Assembly: GCA_903863885.1 (NCBI GenBank)
Contig: CAIPEB010000743.1
Span: forward strand, 1 to 32,170
Source: an uncultured Planctomycetaceae bacterium
Lineage (GTDB): Bacteria; Planctomycetota; Planctomycetia; Pirellulales; Pirellulaceae
DNA: 32,170 bases
Direction of reading: 5' to 3'
Part shown: positions 25,928 to 32,170 of the stretch, one piece after another
Numbering within the stretch: position 1 is the stretch's first letter
Layout: every line of letters starts with the position of its first letter
Made by a program: the position numbers and the translations under genes
Notes under the pieces: generated by a model
What the model was told of the DNA's origin: nothing
What the model saw: only the letters and a program-made list of their open reading frames with translations
Database searches by the model: none

Positions 25928-27250
25928 CTATTCCAGCGGGTTGATGACCAGCCCGCTGAGCAGCTTCGGATAGAAGTAAGTGCTCTTGGCCGGCATGCGT
26001 TCGCCCGCCTGGCTGATCGTCCGCACATGCTGCACGGTGGCCGGCATGACCAATGCCGCAACCGGGAAGGGAGCGTTCGGATTGTCGGGGTCACCCTGCT
26101 GCAATCCTTCGACGACCTCCGACACAAGGTGAACGTACTTCGGGTTCGGCATCGATCGAGCGTTCCAGAGCGTCTCGACGATCAGCCGATGCAGGATGCT
26201 GACTCCCAGTCCGCGCCAGGGCACCGTGTGTTCGCTGGCGACTTCGGCCATTCGCTGACGACCTTGAGCGCTCAATCTCGCGAGGGTCCAGCGACGATCC
26301 GCGTGCGTGTAGAGCGCGAGGTTCTCCTGGCTGCCTTCGGCTTCGAGATTTTCCCAGACCTCATCGGCCAGTTCGGGGCCTTCGCCGAGCGCCCTGGTTT
26401 CAAAGCTGTCACCCAGAGTTGCGATCAGCTGTTCGGCGGTCCAATTCGGCAGCCCGCGGAACAGGCGGTGCGTGGGCATGACCACCATGCCCGGATCGTT
26501 CATGCTGACGCACATCATGAGCACATAGTTGGCCGGGTGATTGACGGGCAGATCTCCGGCCTCGGCCAGCTTGTCGCGATAATTGCAGGCCGTTTCGTAG
26601 CGATGGTGGCCGTCGGCGATGAAGATCGGCTGATCGGCCATCGCGGCCTGGGCTTCGCTGATGACCGCGACATCCGTAACCAGCCACATGCGGTGCACGA
26701 CTCCGAGGTGGTCGGTTGCCTCGAACGGAATTGTGCCGGCTACCGCTTGCTCGAGAATCTCCTGGCAGGTGTTTTCTTCGTCCGGGTAAAGTCCGAACAC
26801 CTGACTGAGATTGGCGCGGCAGGCGAGCGTCAGGTTCAGCCGGTCGGCCTTTGCCGCCGAGTGCGTTTCCTCATGCGGATAGATACGTCCCTGGCCGAAC
26901 CGTTCGAGTCGGACCCGGGCCATGAAGCCGCGCCGCGTGTGCTGGACCCCGCCGTACTCGAAGATCTGGTGGTACACATAAACGGCCGGGTCGGAGTCAC
27001 GCTGCAACACGCCCTCGCTCTGCCAGTTCTTCAGAAACCGGGCAGCCCGCGTGTAACGGTTGTGGCCCGCGTCGTCCCCGGGCTCTTCGCGATTCAGGAT
27101 CAGCCGGATGACGTTGGCCGGGTGCTTTCGGTAGAGCTCCGTCTGCAGTTCGGGACTGATCACGTCGTAGGGCGGCGCGATTACGTCGCTCAGCGATCCC
27201 ACGTGCCCGAGGTCGTATCGAATTCCGCGAAAAGCTTCAATGTGTGCCAC
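25928..27250 (-). CDS. DUF1015 family protein
   Basis: A 440-residue protein of the DUF1015 family, which is widespread and functionally uncharacterised. Landmarks: APPYDVISPE near residue 25, NVIRLILNREEPG, RGFMARVRLE, PHEETHSAAKADRLNL, the signature IFIADGHHRYETAC (about residues 195-208), NYVLMMCVSMNDPGMVVMPT, and the C-terminal KSTYFYPKLLSGLVINPL. The histidines and Glu of DGHHRYE look like an active or metal site, but no activity is established. The start is GTG 27250 with AGGAAGC 6 nt upstream; the frame is open further upstream into the ahcY terminator region, which is rejected. It is the gene nearest the parS sites; no functional link is inferred. Confidence 0.9.
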   Translation of the reverse strand: MAHIEAFRGIRYDLGHVGSLSDVIAPPYDVISPELQTELYRKHPANVIRLILNREEPGDDAGHNRYTRAARFLKNWQSEGVLQRDSDPAVYVYHQIFEYGGVQHTRRGFMARVRLERFGQGRIYPHEETHSAAKADRLNLTLACRANLSQVFGLYPDEENTCQEILEQAVAGTIPFEATDHLGVVHRMWLVTDVAVISEAQAAMADQPIFIADGHHRYETACNYRDKLAEAGDLPVNHPANYVLMMCVSMNDPGMVVMPTHRLFRGLPNWTAEQLIATLGDSFETRALGEGPELADEVWENLEAEGSQENLALYTHADRRWTLARLSAQGRQRMAEVASEHTVPWRGLGVSILHRLIVETLWNARSMPNPKYVHLVSEVVEGLQQGDPDNPNAPFPVAALVMPATVQHVRTISQAGERMPAKSTYFYPKLLSGLVINPLE

Positions 27251-27296
27251 GCCATGCTTCCTGAAGGCTATTGATTCACGCGTCTGCAAAACGCAA

Positions 27297-27335
27297 CGGC
27301 GGCCATTCGCACACCGGACGCGCGAATGGCCGCCG
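27297..27335 (-). terminator. Rho-independent-like terminator after ahcY
   Basis: A perfect 14-bp stem (27297-27310 with 27322-27335, arm CGGCGGCCATTCGC) with an 11-nt loop. On the minus strand it is followed by TTGCGTTTTGC. It lies about 50 nt after the ahcY stop and before the DUF1015 start, separating the two transcripts. Confidence 0.75.
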
Positions 27336-27386
27336 CTGGCAAAACACTTTGTAGTGAACGGCCGACCTCTTTTCCAGTAGCGATGC

Positions 27387-28721
27387 CTAGTACCGGTAGT
27401 ACTCCGGCTTGTACGGTCCTTCGACCGGCACGCCGATGTACTGGGCCTGTGCCGAGGTGAGCCGGGTGAGCTTGACGCCGAGTTTGCCGATATGCAGGCG
27501 AGCCACTTCTTCGTCGAGCAGTTTCGGCAGTACATGGACGCCGAGCGGGTATCGGTCCGGGTGGTTCCAGAGTTCGATCTGGGCCAGCACCTGATTGGTG
27601 AACGACGTGGACATCACGAACGAGGGATGCCCCGCAGCACAACCCAGGTTCACCAGGCGACCTTCGGCCAGCACGATGATCGAACGACCGTCGGCGAACC
27701 GGTAACGATCCACCGGGCCGCCGGGCATCGCATCGCTCTTGATCGTCTCGCGAACGACGTTCGTCTGGGCGTTGAGCCAGGCCATGTCGATCTCGAGGTC
27801 GAAGTGCCCGATATTGCAGACGATCGCGTCGTTCTTCATCACGCTGAGATGTTCGCCGCGAATGACGTCGCGGTTGCCGGTCGCCGTGACGAAGATATCG
27901 CCTTCCTTGACGGCGTCTTCCATCGTGGTGACCTCGAAGCCCTCCATCGCGGCCTGCAGCGCGATAATGGGATCGATCTCGGTGATGATGACTCGAGCGC
28001 CGAAGCCCTGCATCGACTGGGCACAGCCCTTGCCGACATCGCCGTAGCCCGCAACCACAACGACCTTGCCCGCCACCATGACCCCCGTCGCCCGCTTGAT
28101 GCCGTCGGCGAGCGACTCGCGGCAACCGTACAGGTTGTCGAACTTGCTCTTGGTCACCGAGTCGTTGACGTTGATCGCCGGCACCTTGAGTTCACCCTGC
28201 GCATGCATCTGATAAAGGCGGTGGACGCCCGTCGTGGTCTCCTCGGACAGCCCGCGTATGCCGGACAGGAACTCGGGATACTTCTGGTGCACCATCGCCG
28301 TCAGGTCGCCGCCGTCGTCCAGAATCATGTTCAGCGGCTGGCCGTCCGAGAAGAACAACGTCTGCTCGATGCACCAGTCGAACTCCTCGACCGTTTCGCC
28401 CTTCCAGGCGTAGACGGGAATGCCCGCGGCGGCGATGGCAGCGGCCGCATGGTCCTGCGTCGAGAATATGTTGCAGCTGCTCCAGGTCACATCGGCTCCG
28501 AGCGCTTTCAGAGTCTCAATCAACACCGCCGTCTGCGTTGTCATGTGCAGGCAGCCGGCGATGCGTGCGCCCTTGAGCGGCTTCTCCGTCTTGTACTTTT
28601 CGCGCAGAGCCATCAGGCCCGGCATCTCGTTCTCGGCCAGCCGGATTTCCTGGCGACCCAGTTCGGCCAGGGCCATGTTCTTGACTTTGTACGCCAGCCT
28701 CTTCGTTTCAGCCTGCGCCAC
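27387..28721 (-). CDS. ahcY: Adenosylhomocysteinase
   Basis: Hydrolyses S-adenosylhomocysteine to adenosine and homocysteine, clearing the product inhibitor of methyltransferases; NAD-dependent and cytoplasmic. The 444-residue product has the full family pattern: [59 protein letters not shown], the NAD motif [31 protein letters not shown], and the conserved end [17 protein letters not shown] 28721 is chosen because AAGGAG lies 6 nt before it; a TTG at 28727 directly abuts the AAGGAG. No SAH riboswitch is recognisable upstream. The two SAM-dependent enzyme genes in this window (cfa and the propeller chimera) are not linked to it. Confidence 0.97.
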   Translation of the reverse strand: MAQAETKRLAYKVKNMALAELGRQEIRLAENEMPGLMALREKYKTEKPLKGARIAGCLHMTTQTAVLIETLKALGADVTWSSCNIFSTQDHAAAAIAAAGIPVYAWKGETVEEFDWCIEQTLFFSDGQPLNMILDDGGDLTAMVHQKYPEFLSGIRGLSEETTTGVHRLYQMHAQGELKVPAINVNDSVTKSKFDNLYGCRESLADGIKRATGVMVAGKVVVVAGYGDVGKGCAQSMQGFGARVIITEIDPIIALQAAMEGFEVTTMEDAVKEGDIFVTATGNRDVIRGEHLSVMKNDAIVCNIGHFDLEIDMAWLNAQTNVVRETIKSDAMPGGPVDRYRFADGRSIIVLAEGRLVNLGCAAGHPSFVMSTSFTNQVLAQIELWNHPDRYPLGVHVLPKLLDEEVARLHIGKLGVKLTRLTSAQAQYIGVPVEGPYKPEYYRY

Positions 28722-29027
28722 AGACAACTCCTTAATCTAATACCTGAACAAATGTACGGCTACCTGAATTCAGCGGCCCGCCATGATTGAGCGCCGCGAG
28801 CGACATGGCATTGCCCCAACATCATAATCGCATGCGCTCCGTTGCACAGGGCGGCAGGGGTGAGCGCAGCTAGGAGGCCGCGGATCGGCACCGATTCAAA
28901 CGGCCAAATTCAACGATCCACGCTCGCCATTCCGATGATGCCGGACAACGGCGAACGGACTGATCCCTGGTCTATCCGTGCCAACCCGTGACCTCTTCCC
29001 ATCCGGACTTCGCTCCACGAGTCGCAA
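28722..29027. other. Intergenic region upstream of ahcY
   Basis: Contains the ahcY leader and presumably its promoter; a minus-strand TATGAT around 28825-28831 is a possible -10 without a good -35. I looked for the SAH-riboswitch consensus and did not find it. No gene is seen. Confidence 0.4.
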
Positions 29028-29684
29028 TCAACTCGCGAATCCCTTCCGGGCGGCGGAGACAAACGCTCTGAGCAGCATGGGGTCCTTTTGTCCCGGCTTC
29101 GACTCGACACCCGATGCCGTGTCCACCGCGACGGGACGGACGGCTTTGATGGCTTCCTCAACGTTGAACGGAGTCAGACCTCCGGCGAGGATCAGCGGCA
29201 GATCTCCGAGCACCGACCTCGCGTCGCCGATCGCCTTCCAATCCGCAACGGTTCCGGTGCCGCCGTACTCGCCCTCCTGGTAGCCGTCGAGCAGCACAGA
29301 GTCCGGCAACCGTCCGAGGCGACGGCATTCATCCAGGTAGGAGACCGCCGCACTCAGATCGCCGCCTTTGATCCGGAACGCCTTGATAACTTGGCGCGAT
29401 CCGAGAGCCGCGATCATCTCCGGCGGTTCGTCGCCGTGCAGTTGCACCCAATCGAGTTTCACGCGATCCGCCGTCTCGATGACCTTTTCAACTGCCGCGT
29501 TAACGAAGACCCCCACTTTGACGGAACGATCTCGCGCCTCAGCGGCAATCTGCTCTGCGACGGCAATGGGGATACATCGCGAACTGTATTCATAGAAATT
29601 CAGACCGAGAGCGTCCGCGCCCGCCAATGTGGCGATGCGAGCGTCCACGGGTCGCGTAATCCCGCAAATCTTGATGCTAAACAA
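29028..29684 (-). CDS. trpF: Phosphoribosylanthranilate isomerase
   Basis: Third step of tryptophan biosynthesis (Amadori rearrangement of PRA to CdRP), a TIM-barrel enzyme. The 218-residue product has the catalytic Cys in KICGITRP near the N-terminus, DALGLNFY, WVQLHGDEPPE, the general-acid Asp in VLLDGYQEGEYGGTG, and the phosphate-binding segments LILAGGLTPFNVEEAI and VAVDTASGVESKPGQKD. The start appears to be TTG 29684 (giving MFSIKICG after formyl-Met decoding) because the family starts immediately before KICG; its ribosome site is weak. No other trp gene is in the window, so trp genes are dispersed. Confidence 0.94.
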   Translation of the reverse strand: MFSIKICGITRPVDARIATLAGADALGLNFYEYSSRCIPIAVAEQIAAEARDRSVKVGVFVNAAVEKVIETADRVKLDWVQLHGDEPPEMIAALGSRQVIKAFRIKGGDLSAAVSYLDECRRLGRLPDSVLLDGYQEGEYGGTGTVADWKAIGDARSVLGDLPLILAGGLTPFNVEEAIKAVRPVAVDTASGVESKPGQKDPMLLRAFVSAARKGFAS

Positions 29685-30088
29685 CGTTCGGATCCGCTTT
29701 CGCAGTCAATTGCCCAGCGGCAAGTCTTCAGGTACTCAGGACTCACTATTATTACGTACGAATTCGCCCCTGTCATTACGACGGTTACCTGTCAGTACGA
29801 GAGATCGCGGCACAGGTTCTCCTGTTTCGGCCATCCCGCCGGCGCTTCGCGGCCGTCGAATCGCGCAATCCCCCTCGTTAATGGGGAATACATGAAGAAG
29901 TCCTTCTGGTTAAACTCTCACGCCCCGTGGTGCGGCACCTCCGTCATCCGAACTCCTGGCGGAAACGACGGCATTAGAACGGTCACACTGCAGACGGATA
30001 TCGGAGTTTGCCGATCTTAACGAAACGGCTTGCGCCCGAAGCGCTACCGGATCGCTTTGACGGAACTCGTTTGCTGGATGGAGTCGAC
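29685..30088. other. Divergent intergenic region (trpF / ExeA-type gene)
   Basis: No convincing gene. A 42-codon frame from ATG 29892 (starting MKKSFWLN) has no family resemblance and no good ribosome site. The 5' half (about 29745-29800) is AT-richer than the surroundings and includes TATTATTACGTACG. Promoters for both flanking genes are expected but not clearly identified. Confidence 0.4.
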
Positions 30089-31978
30089 ATGTACGAGTCG
30101 TTTTATCGCCTGAAGGCACGTCCGTTTGCGGCTGCTCCCCAGATTCAGAGCTATTTTCCGAGCGAGGCGATCGAACAGGCTCGCCAGACTTGTATCCGGG
30201 TGATCGAACGGGCCGAAGGTCCGGCACTGATCGTGGGTCCGCCCGGGGTAGGCAAGACGTTGCTGTGCCGGTTGCTGGGAGCGTATTTCGACACCGTTTT
30301 CCAGGTCGCCCTTTTGTCGAGCGCCCAGCTTTCGACCCACAAATCGCTGCTGCAGAACATCCTCTTCGAGCTGAAGCTGCCCTACCGCGAGATGGACGAG
30401 GGGGAATTGCGTCTTCAGTTGATCAACTACCTGCAGCCCAGCGACGAGTGTCCGCATGGCATTCTGCTGATCATCGACGAGGCCAGCGCGATGCCGATTC
30501 GGCTGCTCGAGGAGATGCGGATCCTGACGAACGTCGTGGGAAACGGCCAGCCGCGGGTTCGCTTGGTTCTGGCCGGCAATTCGAGACTCGACGAACGATT
30601 CGCGCACCCGAGGCTCGAGTCGTTCAATCAGCGAGTGGCCGCGCGTTGTTATCTGCAGGCCATGTCCAGAACCGAAACCGATGACTACGTTCGGGCTCAG
30701 CTCTCGTTCGCGGGCGGATCGGCCGACATGATTTTCGCCGAGGACGCGTTCCGCGCAATTTACCAGGCGACCGATGGAATCCCGCGGCTCGTCAATCAGG
30801 TCTGCAACCACACGCTTACGCTATCCTGCCAGGCCGGCCACCGGAAGATCGATGCGGAAAAGGTCTCGCAGGCATGGGCCGATCTGCAGCAATTACCCGC
30901 GCCGTGGCAGGAGAAAAAGGCCGAGACGGACAACGAGCACGCGTTCATCGAATTCGGGCAACTCGATGACGAGCCGTCCTCAGCGTCCTCGAGCGAAGGG
31001 GAACCATCCGCCGCGCCAATTTCGGGCTCGCCCCAAGTCGATCCCATGATCTCCGCCGTGGCCCGGTGCGGTGAAGTCGTCGAGTTCGTGGCAAGCGGAG
31101 AAGCGGACGAGCATCCGTCGATCATCTTCGGCAGCCTTGGCGCGAACATCGAATCCGCCAGGAGCTTCGAACCCCTGATGGATGACGACGACGAACTGCC
31201 GGACTCGCCCGTTGACGAGAGCCCCGCCAGCGCAGAAGCCCCCGAGCAACCAGCCGTCCCGCTGGCCGCGAACCCGTTCGACACGCCGTTCGACGAGGAG
31301 GAAATCATCGTCGATCGGCTTGTGGCTGAACCGGCGACCGCGGCGAAAGTGGCCGCACCGAAGGCAATCGCACCGAAAGCGACGGCTGGCGAGTCCGAGA
31401 ACAAAAGCGAATACACACGATCGCGCATTGATTCGGCCGGTCAGCCGCGGCTGAAAGAACCTGCGTCTGACGCGGACTCCGCGCCGGTCGACATTGGATC
31501 GTCCGGCGCCGGAGCGTCTTCATCCGCGAACGGCGGACTGGCCGAAGTCACCGGTTCACGGACCGACGAATCGGTTTTCGCTCAGGATTCGGCCGAGGAG
31601 AACTGGGAATCGTTGCTGACGATCCTGCCCAGTGCCGCGAACGAACCGCTGCTGGCCGGCGCGGGTCTTCCCGCGATGTTCGAGTTCACGATTCTGGAGA
31701 CGGCCCCTGGCGAAGGCATGGTCCTCGACACGTCCGGCGAAGCCTCGAATCCCGCATCGAGCGAGGATGCGGGACAGGTCGCGCGTCCGGCTCAAAGAGT
31801 TGATCAGTACGTGCCGTTTTCCACGCCGCGGCCTCCTCATCACGACGATCGGGATCTGATCCAGGTCCACGACGATGAAGAGCCGATTGCCTGTGCGGGC
31901 ACGGGCGAGAGCGTCAAGCCCGACGTGCGCCGCATGGAGTACCGGGAACTGTTCGCGCAGCTTCGGCGCAAGCCCTGA
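30089..31978 (+). CDS. ExeA/GspA-type AAA ATPase with long acidic C-terminal tail
   Basis: A 629-residue protein. Residues 1-280 form an ExeA-type AAA ATPase: MYESFYRLKARPFAAAP (typical start), Walker A GPPGVGKT (50-57), Walker B ILLIIDEAS (about 125-133), LVLAGNSRLDE and an arginine-finger-type region (PRLESFNQRVAARC), then DGIPRLVNQVCNHTLTLS. In type II secretion ExeA works with ExeB at the peptidoglycan; similar ATPases are abundant in planctomycetes with uncertain roles. From about 290 on, the chain is Ser, Ala, Pro, Asp and Glu-rich and low in complexity, likely disordered, with two short ordered-looking stretches (NWESLLTILPSAANEP; YRELFAQLRRK at the end). No peptidoglycan-binding domain or transmembrane helix is visible. 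GGAG lies about 5 nt before ATG 30089. Confidence 0.88.
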   Translation: MYESFYRLKARPFAAAPQIQSYFPSEAIEQARQTCIRVIERAEGPALIVGPPGVGKTLLCRLLGAYFDTVFQVALLSSAQLSTHKSLLQNILFELKLPYREMDEGELRLQLINYLQPSDECPHGILLIIDEASAMPIRLLEEMRILTNVVGNGQPRVRLVLAGNSRLDERFAHPRLESFNQRVAARCYLQAMSRTETDDYVRAQLSFAGGSADMIFAEDAFRAIYQATDGIPRLVNQVCNHTLTLSCQAGHRKIDAEKVSQAWADLQQLPAPWQEKKAETDNEHAFIEFGQLDDEPSSASSSEGEPSAAPISGSPQVDPMISAVARCGEVVEFVASGEADEHPSIIFGSLGANIESARSFEPLMDDDDELPDSPVDESPASAEAPEQPAVPLAANPFDTPFDEEEIIVDRLVAEPATAAKVAAPKAIAPKATAGESENKSEYTRSRIDSAGQPRLKEPASDADSAPVDIGSSGAGASSSANGGLAEVTGSRTDESVFAQDSAEENWESLLTILPSAANEPLLAGAGLPAMFEFTILETAPGEGMVLDTSGEASNPASSEDAGQVARPAQRVDQYVPFSTPRPPHHDDRDLIQVHDDEEPIACAGTGESVKPDVRRMEYRELFAQLRRKP

Positions 31979-32023
31979 AGCTCGCAAGACGGCCGTTTAA
32001 CGGTATTGGCGAACGACTTTTCC

Positions 32024-32044
32024 ACCCCGCCTGCGGGGTTTTGC
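32024..32044 (+). terminator. Intrinsic terminator after the ExeA-type gene
   Basis: ACCCCG-CCTG-CGGGGT is a 6-bp GC-rich stem with a CCTG loop, immediately followed by TTTTGC. It lies 45 nt after the stop codon. The remaining bases to 32170 show no gene. Confidence 0.75.
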
Positions 32045-32170
32045 ACCCGGTTTCCCAGATTACCGCTTGACCGGGACCGTCGCACTTCCTTACGAAATGC
32101 CGTAGCGGCGGGGATCGACCTCACCGGCATCCCACCCACTTTCCGTTGAATCACGTCGGGGAGAAACCAC

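Noticed and set aside
25502-27274. 590-codon open frame on the plus strand across parA and DUF1015
   Set aside because: It spans two well-supported minus-strand genes and both parS sites, and its translation resembles no protein family.
27492-28790. 432-codon open frame on the plus strand opposite ahcY
   Set aside because: Antisense shadow of a highly conserved enzyme gene.
28728-28970. Possible SAH riboswitch upstream of ahcY
   Set aside because: I compared the minus-strand leader with the remembered SAH-riboswitch consensus and found no matching helix and junction sequences. A covariance-model scan would be decisive.
29892-30020. 42-codon frame beginning MKKSFWLN upstream of the ExeA-type gene
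   Set aside because: No ribosome binding site of note, no homology and unremarkable composition; also considered as a leader peptide, but there is no associated attenuator hairpin.

Overview
The window looks like chromosomal DNA from a high-GC planctomycete. The main evidence is lineage-typical protein types: a DUF1559 protein with the 'LLLPAVQAAREAARR' signature, a leucine-rich-repeat protein of the 'TDAGL' type, a very large exported PQQ-like beta-propeller protein with a methyltransferase-like insert, and an ExeA-type AAA ATPase with a long acidic tail. There are no rRNA genes, phage genes, transposases or CRISPR arrays. The one RNA gene is tRNA-Pro(UGG). Everything here is read by eye; no database search was run.

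Layout. 1-6.8 kb: glgC (+); a BON-domain gene on the minus strand broken by one amber codon; a secreted LRR protein (+); malQ (-); and a zinc-ribbon DUF1559 protein (-). glgC and malQ both serve alpha-glucan metabolism but are on opposite strands. 6.9-13.2 kb: a PurU-like formyltransferase-fold enzyme (-), then on the plus strand a Cys-cluster (YkgJ-type) protein with hisS, and the propeller/methyltransferase chimera. 13.3-17.5 kb: a four-gene minus-strand cluster transcribed as DUF1295 membrane protein, FAD-dependent oxidoreductase, DUF1365 protein, Cfa-type methyltransferase. The last three overlap, so they are probably one lipid-modification operon. A 30-bp perfect inverted repeat lies just upstream of its candidate promoter. 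18-20.3 kb: an HlyD-type membrane-fusion protein and a FabG-type reductase (+). 20.4-23.5 kb: a RhaT-type sugar symporter (-), an extended SDR (+), and a tiny exported lysine-rich protein with its own promoter and terminator. 23.6-28.7 kb, all minus: tRNA-Pro, parB and parA with two parS sites upstream, a DUF1015 protein and ahcY. 29-32 kb: trpF (-) and the ExeA-type ATPase (+).

How it works together. Most genes are housekeeping or solitary. The coherent units are the parABS partition locus, which marks a replicon core region although dnaA is not in view; the DUF1295/FAD/DUF1365/Cfa lipid cluster; and the HlyD-FabG and YkgJ-hisS pairs. I see no clearly undescribed multi-gene system. The observations most worth a second look are the propeller/methyltransferase chimera, the lipid cluster without a visible sigma/anti-sigma pair, the single-codon BON lesion, the 30-bp inverted repeat and a degenerate intergenic repeat present twice.
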